Shown here: positions 1-8,908 of the stretch, piece by piece | Position numbering within the stretch: the first letter of the stretch is position 1 | Layout of the letters: each line of letters opens with the position of its first letter | DNA from: CAZTTH01 sp964615975 | GTDB lineage: Bacteria; Verrucomicrobiota; Lentisphaeria; JABSQK01; JAJFLO01 | NCBI GenBank assembly: GCA_964615975.1 | Contig: CAZTTH010000006.1 | Location: 45,550 to 109,549, forward strand | Direction: 5' to 3' | Length of the DNA: 64,000 nucleotides | Position numbers and translations under genes: made by a program | The notes under the pieces: generated by a model | Databases searched by the model: none | Seen by the model: the letters and a program-made list of their open reading frames with translations, nothing else | What the model was told of the DNA's origin: nothing

Positions 1-1
1 C

Positions 2-220
2 ATCCCTGAAAACGGAATTGTTAACCTGTTTACATTGAAGAATTTAACCACTAAGCAAAAGTTTAAGATTAAAGCAGATGATTTGTCATCTGCCCGCGCC
101 GAGTTGGCGGCAGCCACAGGGTCGAAAGTGGAAGATTGGATTTTTCGGTTTGAAGAAACAGTATCTGATTCTGCTTCGACCGACATCCAATATTTATCTT
201 TTGATTCAAATTTTGAGTAA
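2..220 (+). CDS. C-terminal end of an unidentified protein (5' end outside window)
   Basis: The reading frame is open from the first full codon of the window to a TAA at 218-220, giving 73 residues. It is therefore probably the tail of a gene that starts upstream, although a TTG at 35 could serve as an internal start. The tail is hydrophilic and acidic near its end, with no membrane segment or cysteine motif. I do not recognise the family. It converges on the minus-strand gene ending at 287, leaving 66 bases between them. A short independent ORF cannot be excluded. Confidence 0.45.
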   Translation: MPENGIVNLFTLKNLTTKQKFKIKADDLSSARAELAAATGSKVEDWIFRFEETVSDSASTDIQYLSFDSNFE

Positions 221-286
221 GTCCCAAAACCTCTGGGTCCCAATCAATTTGAGAGACGTGTTTGTTGAGTCGGATGAATACTTCCC

Positions 287-700
287 CTAATCCGCTACCA
301 GAATCAAAATGAGTTTGCCATCTTCCGTTGGAAATCCACCCAATATCAAGGGTTTATTATCCTTGAGAGAAACCGTGGTTTTTAGTAAATCGACATTTTG
401 ATGTCTTACTTCAACTGCCAAGCGGGATTGCTGGCCATGACACTTTAATTGATATCCACGCGCCAGGGATGTCGAGTATTCAGCAGGCAGTGGAATCAAT
501 TTGTAATCGACCAGTTTATAAGATGTGAAAGGCAATTGGGCGGTAAGAATCGCCATCACATCAGCCAATTTATGATCATTGTCCTGGACGGTGTTTGAGG
601 CTTCCACCCATCGAATCGATAGTTTAGTTTCATTGGCATGCGCGAAGCCAAGACCGATAAATGCCCCGATAAAAATTATGCTATAAAATTGGGACTTCAT
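287..700 (-). CDS. Small exported protein, third gene of the ECF sigma operon
   Basis: The product is 137 residues with a signal peptide (hydrophobic residues about 8-20, likely cleavage after Ala-His-Ala at 22), so it probably acts in the periplasm. The ATG at 700 overlaps the upstream TGA in an ATGA arrangement, which points to translational coupling with the putative anti-sigma gene; a longer reading from 745 would lack this and weaken the signal peptide. The mature part is a small mixed protein ending in a run of Leu/Ile/Val. Residues such as the VSLKDNKPLILGG segment recall FlgA/secretin-associated 'report the effect' domains, but I cannot assign a family. From context it may help sense or relay an envelope signal to the anti-sigma factor. 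Confidence 0.7.
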   Translation of the reverse strand: MKSQFYSIIFIGAFIGLGFAHANETKLSIRWVEASNTVQDNDHKLADVMAILTAQLPFTSYKLVDYKLIPLPAEYSTSLARGYQLKCHGQQSRLAVEVRHQNVDLLKTTVSLKDNKPLILGGFPTEDGKLILILVAD

Positions 701-1086
701 AAAAATCCATTTATTTCTGGTGTCAATTTTAAATCCGAGATCCAAATCACTGTTCCTTGTTGATTGGGAGTATTCATTATAAACATTGCGCTATAGGAAG
801 TGAATACCTCAAGCTGATCAACTTCATTGGTTGCATTATCATGTCGTACCGCATTGGGAATTAGGAAATAGAGCAAGGAAGCAATCAATAAAATACTGGC
901 TGCCAACCGGAACAAAACTGGCAGAGTAAAAATCTTCTTGTTAGGTTGAACGGCGGGTGTGATCTTGATATCAATCCGGTTATGGAATTCTTCCCAAAAG
1001 AGGGCGGATGAGCGCATTTCCATAGGCTGTTTTAGGTTTGTCAAAGCTGATTCGATACCTTTGTATGCTTTTAATTCCATGCGCAT
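697..1086 (-). CDS. Putative membrane anti-sigma factor
   Basis: The gene lies 42 bases downstream of an ECF sigma gene on the same strand and overlaps the next gene by 4 bases. The 129-residue product (ATG at 1086; a TTG at 1110 is possible) has about 50 cytoplasmic residues, one transmembrane helix at about 53-77, and a short outer tail containing the TVIWISD motif seen in proteins of this architecture. This N-in single-pass layout next to a sigma factor is typical of anti-sigma factors, which hold the sigma factor at the membrane until a signal arrives. No HxxxCxxC zinc anti-sigma motif is present, so it is not a ZAS-type protein. Function is inferred from topology and position. Confidence 0.65.
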   Translation of the reverse strand: MRMELKAYKGIESALTNLKQPMEMRSSALFWEEFHNRIDIKITPAVQPNKKIFTLPVLFRLAASILLIASLLYFLIPNAVRHDNATNEVDQLEVFTSYSAMFIMNTPNQQGTVIWISDLKLTPEINGFL

Positions 1087-1128
1087 GATTCCGGAATATG
1101 ATACTACCAATGTATTAATATGTTTAAC

Positions 1129-1713
1129 TCAGTTGTTAACATAATCTGCTTCTTGCTGAATGATCAATTTCTTCAGTTTTTTTTTCCCATTATAAATTCG
1201 TGACATCACTGTGCCAATACCAACCCCAGTAGCTGCTGCGATTTCATTATAACTTAGTCCGTCGGTATAGCGCAATAACAATGTGATGCGATGAGCATCG
1301 TCCAATTCCTTCAAGGCACAATCAACCATGGAGATCAGTTCGGAATGTTCAAGCTCATCTCGTGGGGATGGCTCAGATTCACCAATCCAATCGACTTTTT
1401 CAAAGTTCTCATCAACCCAATCATGCAGGAAAAACTGCCGGTAGCGGCGTTGCTGGCGCAACATATCAATCGCGGTGTTATACACCATCCGGTACACCCA
1501 TGTGGTTAAAGTAGAGCGAAAGTTGAATTCGGATAATTTTTTCCAGACTTTCAGGTAAACTTCCATAACCACATCATCGGCATCTGATGGCCCAACTAAT
1601 CGGTACGCGATGTTAAATACTAATGGCCGCATGGATTCAAATACTTCGACAAAAGCGTCAATATCACCAGACTTTGCCTTTACGATTAATTGTCGATCTT
1701 CGTGTTTTTTCAT
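1129..1713 (-). CDS. ECF-family RNA polymerase sigma factor (RpoE-like)
   Basis: The 194-residue protein has the two-domain ECF layout. Region 2 covers about residues 20-90, with the core-binding DADDVVMEVYLKVWK segment at 44-58 and the -10 recognition helix around 70-90. Region 4 covers about 123-182, with a helix-turn-helix at 153-180 for the -35 element. Length and order are normal for the RpoE/SigW type. It directs RNA polymerase to a small stress or envelope regulon. It heads an operon with a putative anti-sigma gene and an exported protein gene, so activity is probably controlled by release from the membrane partner. No clear Shine-Dalgarno precedes the ATG. The divergent secreted-protein gene at 1901 is a plausible target. 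Confidence 0.93.
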   Translation of the reverse strand: MKKHEDRQLIVKAKSGDIDAFVEVFESMRPLVFNIAYRLVGPSDADDVVMEVYLKVWKKLSEFNFRSTLTTWVYRMVYNTAIDMLRQQRRYRQFFLHDWVDENFEKVDWIGESEPSPRDELEHSELISMVDCALKELDDAHRITLLLRYTDGLSYNEIAAATGVGIGTVMSRIYNGKKKLKKLIIQQEADYVNN

Positions 1714-1900
1714 CGGTTTGACGATCTAAAAGTGAAATTTATTCACAACCCATGGAAAAATTCAGGGTGCTACAAAATTAGAAAAAAATAAATGGGATGA
1801 ATAAATCATGTGTTGGGTTCGTCATAATTGTAATAAATTCCCAAATTTAAAAAAACATAAACAAAATTCATCACACCAAAATCAGTAAAAGGAAATAATT

Positions 1901-2371
1901 ATGCAAGATGCAATCAAAACTAAAATAATGGCAATGACGGCAAGTCTAATTCTCATTACATCAGTGCCCGGATATGCTGGTGACAGGGAATGGGCGACAG
2001 CAGGTAAAATTTTAACGGGTGTTGTAGCCGCCAATGTAATCGGAGATTTATTTTGTTCGTCTCGTTCGGTTACTGTCGAAAGACATGTGTATCGCACTTA
2101 TCCCAAAGTAACAACAATTCATCATCGCAGACCCATGGTTAAAAGTTATACTTATTATGAGAGTAGGAATTGTCCGCCGAAACCGGAAATATCCTATAGG
2201 ACAATTGAGTATAAAACCCAACCAGTTTGTTCTGAATTGGTAATTGTCAATATTGAAGATGGCAGAAGGATCATTCAACCTCGAATTCATGGTGCTACAG
2301 CATATTTGCAGGTTTACTCCAAGGTTTCCTGTGATTGGGTGACTATCGAGGAATATCCCAGCATTTGGTAA
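1901..2371 (+). CDS. Secreted protein of unknown function, divergent from the ECF sigma operon
   Basis: The product is 156 residues with an N-terminal signal peptide (hydrophobic stretch about 10-25, probable cleavage after Ala26). The start is supported by an AAAGGA just upstream. The mature part is rich in Tyr, Arg, His and Val, with three scattered cysteines beyond the signal, and includes basic Tyr/His-rich patches. It resembles short periplasmic or surface proteins but I do not recognise the family. The 187-base gap to the sigma gene would hold promoters for both directions. Control by that sigma factor is a guess from position. Confidence 0.75.
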   Translation: MQDAIKTKIMAMTASLILITSVPGYAGDREWATAGKILTGVVAANVIGDLFCSSRSVTVERHVYRTYPKVTTIHHRRPMVKSYTYYESRNCPPKPEISYRTIEYKTQPVCSELVIVNIEDGRRIIQPRIHGATAYLQVYSKVSCDWVTIEEYPSIW

Positions 2372-2452
2372 CCTGAAGGGGGTTGAACAAAGACCGAAAC
2401 AGCGATGGATGAACTGATTAGATTGAATCTTGTTCATGAAGGAGTTTGTTAT

Positions 2453-2950
2453 TCAATAGGTCAAGGGTTTCATTTTCTTTTGTTGTCGATTTTCGTTAAT
2501 GAAACGCCATATCAGTAGATCCTCATGGATTATGCGCAGGAGTTTAGCAGAATTAATTCCCAAATTTTTGGCAGTGTCCGCTAAACGATAATGACTCTTT
2601 GCAAACGCATCGAGTAAGATCGCCATCATAGGAAGATACCGAACATCTTTCTTCCCCAATTCCCATGGGCCGGTCCAGGGATCCTGGTAATCTTCCCGGA
2701 GTAAAAGAACCAGCTGTTTACGCATTTTATTTATTGCCTCGCAACGATTGATATGCTGCGATCGATGGTTGGCTGCGTAAACCGTTATTTCCGGATGCCA
2801 TTTCAGGGTTAATCTAACTCCCGTTTCAGTAGTATTCCGATGTTGACCACCGGGGCCTGTAGCACGCCAGGTTTGCAAATGACAGGCATTTAATAAAGTG
2901 GCATCGGACATTGCCAGCAGTTCAGCGCGAGAGGGTAAATCAGAGGACAT
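2453..2950 (-). CDS. Class I release-factor-like protein (GGQ domain)
   Basis: The protein carries the peptidyl-tRNA hydrolase motif GPGGQHRNTTETGVRL (GGQ at residues 34-36) followed by the HRSQHINR element, both diagnostic of the class I release-factor catalytic domain. The glutamine of GGQ is intact. The stop-codon-reading domains of RF1/RF2 are missing, as in ArfB and PrfH. After the GGQ domain there is an extra helical segment of about 60 residues (100-160) that looks like a small helix-turn-helix, then a basic tail. It probably frees peptides from stalled or damaged ribosomes. I chose the ATG at 2950, which overlaps the 3' end of truA by 11 bases; upstream sequence in this frame is only shadow of truA. 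Confidence 0.85.
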   Translation of the reverse strand: MSSDLPSRAELLAMSDATLLNACHLQTWRATGPGGQHRNTTETGVRLTLKWHPEITVYAANHRSQHINRCEAINKMRKQLVLLLREDYQDPWTGPWELGKKDVRYLPMMAILLDAFAKSHYRLADTAKNLGINSAKLLRIIHEDLLIWRFINENRQQKKMKPLTY

Positions 2951-3803
2951 TGACGGGCTCCAAGTCAGTAGGTTGAAACATGGCCAAAAGCGGTAACTGC
3001 CGTGGGCGAAACGCTTGCATATCAGTCTCATTGTAAAATACTTCAACGAGAAATAATCCGGATGATGGAGCGGTGTCAAATGCAGTCGTGACAACCGGAT
3101 ACTGCAATAGCTTTTTGATCGTATCCGGCGATGTGCGACCACACCCAACAGCAATGAGAAAACCGATGATTCGCCTTGCCATTCGATAGAGAAAGGCATT
3201 GGCGAGAATGGTAATCATTATCAGTTTTCCCCATTTATGAATATAAATTTGTTGCACATCACGAATTGTATTCAATTCAGTTGGTTCATTGGATTTGACT
3301 GAAAAGTTGACAAAATCATGACGACCAATTAAACCATTTGCCGCTTCCTTCATCTTTTTTAAATCCAATTTTGAATGAAACTCCAGACAATAGTCATACC
3401 AAAATGGAGATGGCAGATAATCAGTATGAATCAGATAACTATAAGCTTTTCCCAACGCATTAAATCGGGCATGAAAATCTGGGGGTCTATGCATGGCTGC
3501 AACCAGGCGAATATCTTTCGGCAAAGAATTGCGTAAAGCCCGGCAGGAATTATCCATGCTGATCGGGGGCCAAACTGGGGGATAAAAAGTGACCATTTGT
3601 GACAACGCATGAACGCCTGTATCAGTCCGACTGCAACCAAATACCTTCGCTTCCATGGTGAACAATTTAGACAGTCGATCTTGGAATTCGCCTTGGACCG
3701 TGCGCTGACCCGGTTGGATTTGCCAGCCATGAAAATCCTTGCCATCATAGGCTAGTTTGAATAACCAGTTTTCCGAATTAGTTTCGTTCACAGTATGATT
3801 CAA
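2940..3803 (-). CDS. truA: tRNA pseudouridine(38-40) synthase TruA
   Basis: TruA converts U38-U40 of the tRNA anticodon stem to pseudouridine. The 287-residue protein has the family core: KLAYDGKDFHGWQIQ near the start, the catalytic SRTDTGVHA motif with Asp61, and a second-domain motif LIMITILANAFLYRMARRI. The conserved ISANAFLYHMVR element of other TruA proteins matches the latter. Length is slightly above the usual 250-270 because of a short N-terminal extension of about 10 residues. The release-factor-like gene follows with an 11-base overlap, so the two are almost certainly cotranscribed. Both act on translation. Confidence 0.96.
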   Translation of the reverse strand: MNHTVNETNSENWLFKLAYDGKDFHGWQIQPGQRTVQGEFQDRLSKLFTMEAKVFGCSRTDTGVHALSQMVTFYPPVWPPISMDNSCRALRNSLPKDIRLVAAMHRPPDFHARFNALGKAYSYLIHTDYLPSPFWYDYCLEFHSKLDLKKMKEAANGLIGRHDFVNFSVKSNEPTELNTIRDVQQIYIHKWGKLIMITILANAFLYRMARRIIGFLIAVGCGRTSPDTIKKLLQYPVVTTAFDTAPSSGLFLVEVFYNETDMQAFRPRQLPLLAMFQPTDLEPVNVL

Positions 3804-3915
3804 GGGAAGGAAGAAATGGAGATATCAATCATGAATCCTTTGTTGCTCAACGGATTAATCGAGTGGGAACAACTGATATTTCTCGATATCAATGGTCAGA
3901 GAAGCCAGAGATGCA

Positions 3916-4629
3916 TTAGCCGGAATATAATAAAGTACCGCAATTTTCACACTGAGTGAGTTCGCCGCGTTTAAGTTTAGCGCGCACATTGGGAGTAACC
4001 TTGAGAAAACATCCTCCACAATTGTCATTTTGCACCGTCACGAGACCTTTGCGAAAATTACCAGCGGAATTGATAATCGATGTAAACCGTTCATAGGATG
4101 ATAAGATGTCAGATGGAATTCCCTCAAGCATAGTCTGGCGTTCTTGCAGCATCTTCTCAATCAAATCCAGGCAATTTTTTTCTTTGGAATCGAGATCAAG
4201 AACTGATGCCTGTACTCTGACCTTGGCTGCCTGGAGGGCTTTTTCAGATTGTATCTTGCGCGCTTTTGCTCCTTCCAACTTTTCCCATAATTCCAACTCG
4301 CGATCTTCAAGATCCTTGATCGCCAGTTCGAAATTTTTCACCTCTTTGAGATAGGCGTGGTAATCTTCATTTTTTTTGATGGCGGATGATTTATTATGAA
4401 GATTACGAATTTTCTCCTTGTATGCATTGATTTCCAATTCAAGAGCATTTATATCACTCTCGAGTTCTAATAATGCATTTTTAGCAGAATTCGACTCCTG
4501 CTCATGGGATTCCAAGATCAATTTACATTGATTTTTCTCTTCCGGGATTGATTCAATCTGTTTTTTCAGATTAAATATCCGAAAGTCTTTGTCCTGTAAA
4601 GATAATAATTTTTCAGTGATAACATCCAT
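3916..4629 (-). CDS. CdsZ-like coiled-coil protein with C4 zinc ribbon
   Basis: The protein is about 240 residues: a long antiparallel coiled coil (about residues 5-175, rich in Glu/Lys/Leu heptads) followed by a C-terminal zinc ribbon formed by CGGC and CENCG pairs. This is the C4-type zinc-ribbon family (DUF164), which includes chlamydial CdsZ and HP0958/FlgZ-like proteins. Members act as scaffolds or regulators of secretion, flagella or transcription and are commonly found near dnaG. The start is uncertain: ATG at 4629, TTG at 4635 and TTG at 4644 are possible, and the only AGGAG (4646-4650) fits the TTG at 4635 best. A partner in this genome cannot be named. Confidence 0.85.
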   Translation of the reverse strand: MDVITEKLLSLQDKDFRIFNLKKQIESIPEEKNQCKLILESHEQESNSAKNALLELESDINALELEINAYKEKIRNLHNKSSAIKKNEDYHAYLKEVKNFELAIKDLEDRELELWEKLEGAKARKIQSEKALQAAKVRVQASVLDLDSKEKNCLDLIEKMLQERQTMLEGIPSDILSSYERFTSIINSAGNFRKGLVTVQNDNCGGCFLKVTPNVRAKLKRGELTQCENCGTLLYSG

Positions 4630-4874
4630 TGCCAATTTTGCCAAATCTCCTATTAGTTAGGATCAAGACTATCGAAGTGATTTAATATGGAAGTACACTA
4701 ATAATTTGTCTTTGAATGCACTTATTAGTAAAACAGGATTCTGATTTATGTCAATGAAATGAGATTCATTATCTATCCGATCAAAAACTCAGGGTAGGTA
4801 AATTACAGTAACCCAGTAAAATGACAACCAGATGCCATGGGTTTATTTTTTTTATGAAATGAACCGGTAAACCC

Positions 4875-5666
4875 ATGATCATAGGCATGAATAATATGAA
4901 CAAAGCGCAAACGAGGAGTTCATTGCAATATCTCAAGATTCGATTTCTGTTGCTCTTGGTTCTATTCATCTCATGTCAGCAGGACAGCACCAGTATTCTC
5001 GCTCGAGATGCTCTTAAGCTGTCAATGGATGGCGGTCAGGATCGCTGGCAAAAAAGTCGTAACATTTTGGAAAATTGCATAAAACGCGGCGAAACCGACC
5101 CCCATGTCATCGATTTATATATTTTAACACTCTATCGTGTGGGTGATTGGGAGCGCGCTAAAAAAATTTCCTTACAGCAGATCGCTAGCGATCCCCGGCA
5201 TTTTTTTACCAACTATTTGCTTGCCAAAATTCATTATGAAGAACGCCGCTATCATACCGCACTGGAATATCTGTTGCGATGTCGCAACATCAAACCAGAA
5301 CATCTGGACACTTTGATCATGATGGCAAATTGTGCCTCTCGCATCAATTCCACTCTTGCCCTATCCATCTACATGAAATTAACCGAGACCCCTGCCTGCG
5401 CTGCTGATTTCTTGACCTACAACGGACTGGCGGTAAATTTCGCTCAAACCGGCAATCTGATTAATGCCGTGAGCGCATTCTCTAAAGCAGAGCTACTTGC
5501 TAACGACCATCCTTTGGTTACCTTGAACTTCGCCATTGTTAATGATATTTCCGGAAACCAGGACATCGCCCGGCGACATTACATTCGATTTCTCACACTA
5601 TCCAAAAACAATTTCAAGACCCAACGATTGCGGGTACAACAAATACTTAAACGAATAAAGGCCTGA
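4875..5666 (+). CDS. TPR lipoprotein upstream of dnaG
   Basis: The product is 263 residues from the first ATG (in-frame ATGs at 4887 and 4896 give a more usual signal peptide). A lipobox LFISC sits after a hydrophobic stretch, so it is probably a lipoprotein anchored after Cys34. The rest is helical and divides into about five or six TPR-like units, for example the GDWERAKKISLQQIASDP and RRYHTALEYLLRCRNIKPE repeats. Such proteins serve as protein-interaction scaffolds at the envelope. It ends 4 bases before dnaG and is probably cotranscribed with it, although no functional link is known. Confidence 0.8.
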   Translation: MIIGMNNMNKAQTRSSLQYLKIRFLLLLVLFISCQQDSTSILARDALKLSMDGGQDRWQKSRNILENCIKRGETDPHVIDLYILTLYRVGDWERAKKISLQQIASDPRHFFTNYLLAKIHYEERRYHTALEYLLRCRNIKPEHLDTLIMMANCASRINSTLALSIYMKLTETPACAADFLTYNGLAVNFAQTGNLINAVSAFSKAELLANDHPLVTLNFAIVNDISGNQDIARRHYIRFLTLSKNNFKTQRLRVQQILKRIKA

Positions 5667-5670
5667 ACAG

Positions 5671-7536
5671 GTGTCTGCAGCAGATTTTAAAGAAATGCTC
5701 AAACAAAGGTGTGATATTGTCGATATTGTCAATATCTATGTCCCGGTGAAGCGGATGGGGGCAAATTATAAGGGATTATGCCCATTTCACGTTGAAAAAA
5801 CGCCATCATTCACGGTCAACCCAATGAAACAAATCTTTTATTGTTTCGGCTGTCATAAGGGTGGCGATGTGTTCAAATTCATCATGGACTATGAAAATGT
5901 CGAATTTCCTGAAAGTGTACGTATTCTCGCACAGCGTGCTGGAGTTCCCATCCCCGAATCAGCTTTCCGTTCAGCGACAAATACCACGACCGATCGAGAG
6001 CTATCTCAACGACAACAATTACTGGATCTTCATGAGAAAATAACTTCCTGGTATCAGCAGCAATTGAGATCCAGCGTGGGACGGGTGGCATATGATTATC
6101 TATGCAAGCGCGGGCTACCCGATGATATTCTGGTTAAATTCGCAATCGGTTATGCTCAGGAAGGCTGGCGTCATGCCAGGGACTGGGGAATGCGGCATGG
6201 GTTTTCCCTGGAATTAATGCAAGGAGGTGGAATACTAACGGTCAAAAATGAAGATGAACCGCTCGATAAAGCGTACGACCGCTTTCGCGATCGGATTATG
6301 TTTCCTGTCTGGGATGAGATGGGCAAAATTGTCGGCTTCAGCGGCCGTATATTAAACACGGATGTTTCGGGAGGGAAGTATGTTAATTCTCCTGAAACTG
6401 CCATCTTTCATAAAAGCAAAATTCTGTATGGACTTCATCTGGCTCGAGAAGCGATCAGGGAAAAAGGTTTTGCCCTGCTTTGTGAGGGGCAAATGGATGT
6501 CATAGCCTGCCATCAAGCTGGTATTCTCAATGCGATTGCGCCCATGGGAACTGCATTCACGGAAAATCAAGCGCAGCTGTTGAAGCGCTATACTGATACC
6601 ATTGTGATTATGTTTGACGGCGATCAGGCAGGAATCACTGCCGCCATCCGCAGTTTCGATGCTTTTATGCCGGCGGGGTTGGCGGCCCGGGTGGTTCGCA
6701 TGGAAGCGGGAAAAGACCCCGACAATCTCCTGCGGTTACACGGGCCGGAAGTTCTGCGCGAAAAAATCGCGGCGGCAGAGGATTATTTTATTTTTCGTGT
6801 CGAATTAGTTCTCCAACAGCTTCAGGAAGATGTGATTGATAAAAATCTAGCTCAGCTCATGACTCCGGTCTTAGCGGATTTGGCGAAAGTAGAAAATTTG
6901 ATCTTGAAGGCTGATTATTGTCGCCGCATTGCCGAACGAATAAAACTTCCGGAAGACGCGGTACGCAAGGAGTTGGATCGAATTACACGTAAAACTGTAC
7001 GTTCAGGGCTCAGTATTAATAAATCCCTCAGCAATGAGTCTCGCCTTCCGCACGCAGCCGACATACCCTCTATTTCCGACAATGCGGAGAAGATACTATT
7101 GGAAATAGCTCTGCATCATGGAGTTATTGCGCATCAAATGATCGAAGATTTGCCCATTGAATGCATCAGTGGATCACCAGTTGGCCAGGCATTAAATTTG
7201 ATTTTAGCCAATACCGAGCAGGGAAATTGGTCTGAAGCTGCCAATATATTAGTCGCAAAAATCGACAAGTACGACTCAGTCGCAATCGGCAAAGCACTCT
7301 TCAACCCAGATTTTGGATTGGACGTTGATAAGGAAAAACTCAACAAGGCTTATAGTGACTGTCTGTATCGCGGTATGTTACTACCTGACATTGAAAAACG
7401 TATTCTCGAATTACAACGGGCAATGAAAGGCAATTCAAACAAGGAAGAACGAGTGCGGCAACAACGACAATATATGCAATTGCGCCAGCAAAAAAGTGAT
7501 ATTTATCACAAACTGGAGGAACATATTATCCTATGA
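5671..7536 (+). CDS. dnaG: DNA primase DnaG
   Basis: DnaG makes the RNA primers for replication. The 621-residue protein (GTG start, 4 bases after the TPR gene) has the CHC2 zinc finger at the N-terminus (Cys37, His40, Cys58, Cys61), the DnaG catalytic core, and a Toprim domain with Glu272 in the CEGQMD motif and the FDGDQAG pair Asp316/Asp318. The YVNSPETAIFHKSKILYGL segment of bacterial primases is present. The C-terminal part from about 430 is the DnaB-binding region and is weakly conserved, as is normal. Its TGA overlaps the ATG of the nagA homologue by 4 bases, so the two are translationally coupled. Confidence 0.98.
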   Translation: MSAADFKEMLKQRCDIVDIVNIYVPVKRMGANYKGLCPFHVEKTPSFTVNPMKQIFYCFGCHKGGDVFKFIMDYENVEFPESVRILAQRAGVPIPESAFRSATNTTTDRELSQRQQLLDLHEKITSWYQQQLRSSVGRVAYDYLCKRGLPDDILVKFAIGYAQEGWRHARDWGMRHGFSLELMQGGGILTVKNEDEPLDKAYDRFRDRIMFPVWDEMGKIVGFSGRILNTDVSGGKYVNSPETAIFHKSKILYGLHLAREAIREKGFALLCEGQMDVIACHQAGILNAIAPMGTAFTENQAQLLKRYTDTIVIMFDGDQAGITAAIRSFDAFMPAGLAARVVRMEAGKDPDNLLRLHGPEVLREKIAAAEDYFIFRVELVLQQLQEDVIDKNLAQLMTPVLADLAKVENLILKADYCRRIAERIKLPEDAVRKELDRITRKTVRSGLSINKSLSNESRLPHAADIPSISDNAEKILLEIALHHGVIAHQMIEDLPIECISGSPVGQALNLILANTEQGNWSEAANILVAKIDKYDSVAIGKALFNPDFGLDVDKEKLNKAYSDCLYRGMLLPDIEKRILELQRAMKGNSNKEERVRQQRQYMQLRQQKSDIYHKLEEHIIL

Positions 7537-8726
7537 ACAAGCAGTTATTAATTCATCTTAAATATTGTCTGACTCCAACCACTCGTATCAATAACGCTGC
7601 CATCGTCATCGATAATGATAAAATCCTGGCGGTTGGTGGTTTTTCCGCTTTTACTCATACTGAAAAATATCGGGTATTGGAGATGACCGATCATTTTGCC
7701 ATTCCCGGTATGATAGATACTCATATCAACGGTGGCGGCAGTTTTGATTGCATGCATGCCGATACCGATACGAATGTGGAGATGATGTCACAAATGCTTG
7801 CAGTTCATGGCACAACATCATTTGTCCCTACCACCCAATCAGCAGAGCATCCCAAATTGCTGGCAGTTCTTAAAGCATGGTCGGCGATATGTAAGAGAAA
7901 AATGCCTGGCGCTGCAGCGGTTGGAATTCATGTCGATGGTCCGTACATCAGTACCCGTAGATCCGGAGCTCATCCGGTCAATCATATCCGCCCGATAAAT
8001 ATGAAAGAAGTTGAAGCTTTAATTGACGCCGGAGCTGGATTTATCAAGATAATGACCTTTGCTCCCGAATTGCAACATGCGCATCAATTGATCCGCCATT
8101 TACGCGAATTCCATATTATTCCCGCCATGGGGCACACCATAGCAGATCGCATCACGATCAATCGTGCCATTGATGCGGGCGCCATTCGCTGTACTCATTT
8201 GCTCAATGGGATGTTGCCTCTCAGGCAACGGCGGGTAAGTCTGGCTGCCATTTCCATGACAGATGAACGGATGTGGGTCGAAATTATCGTTGATGGTGTT
8301 CATATCCATCCCCGTATGATAGATCTGGCTTGCCGGTGTATTCCCAAGGACAAAATTGTGTGTATCAGTAATGCCACGGCAGCTGCGGGGTTAAAGGAGG
8401 GTATCTACAAATTTGGCGATAAGGATATTGTCACCCGCAAAGGGCGATCTGAATTAATGGAAGGCATCATTGCCGGTTCCACCGAATATATGGATCACAA
8501 TTTTTATAATATGCTCGACTTCTCTCATTTAAATGAATGTGAAGTGGCAGCCTGTTTTACTCTAAATCCGGCGCGCAGTATTGGATTAATGGATCGGGGA
8601 GAAATTAAACCTGGAAAACGTGCCGATTTAACCATAATGAACAAGGAACTTGAAGTTCAAATGACTGTAGTTGGCGGCGAGATTGTCTATAGCAAAATTC
8701 CGGTTGAATCTTTTGATTCAAACTGA
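7533..8726 (+). CDS. N-acetylglucosamine-6-phosphate deacetylase homologue with altered active site
   Basis: The 397-residue protein has the NagA fold of the amidohydrolase superfamily: IPGMIDTHINGG at 57-68, metal-site motif GIHVDGPY at 131-138, His201 in MGHT, His222 in CTHLLNGM, and VDGVHIHP at 253-260. NagA removes acetate from GlcNAc-6-phosphate in wall recycling and amino-sugar use. Two key positions differ from the family. The metal-binding Glu of the HLEGP motif is Asp135, and the catalytic Asp of the VTDA motif is Asn280 (CISNATAAAG). The latter change severely impairs E. coli NagA. So it may be inactive, act on another substrate, or use another base. It overlaps dnaG by 4 bases. I leave the gene symbol empty because of this doubt. 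Confidence 0.85.
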   Translation: MNKQLLIHLKYCLTPTTRINNAAIVIDNDKILAVGGFSAFTHTEKYRVLEMTDHFAIPGMIDTHINGGGSFDCMHADTDTNVEMMSQMLAVHGTTSFVPTTQSAEHPKLLAVLKAWSAICKRKMPGAAAVGIHVDGPYISTRRSGAHPVNHIRPINMKEVEALIDAGAGFIKIMTFAPELQHAHQLIRHLREFHIIPAMGHTIADRITINRAIDAGAIRCTHLLNGMLPLRQRRVSLAAISMTDERMWVEIIVDGVHIHPRMIDLACRCIPKDKIVCISNATAAAGLKEGIYKFGDKDIVTRKGRSELMEGIIAGSTEYMDHNFYNMLDFSHLNECEVAACFTLNPARSIGLMDRGEIKPGKRADLTIMNKELEVQMTVVGGEIVYSKIPVESFDSN

Positions 8727-8908
8727 GATGGCGAAACGTGACCATACGGAGATAAACTTTCCGGAAGTTGAAATTATTTTTGATTTCAAAGAAACGCTGA
8801 CCAAATAGGTAACAATTTCACTTTCAAAAAGGTCAATATCACCATAATCACTCCGGAATTATCAAACCCGGCATCACTCACCCATGTCAGACGGCGAAAT
8901 AATCCCAG

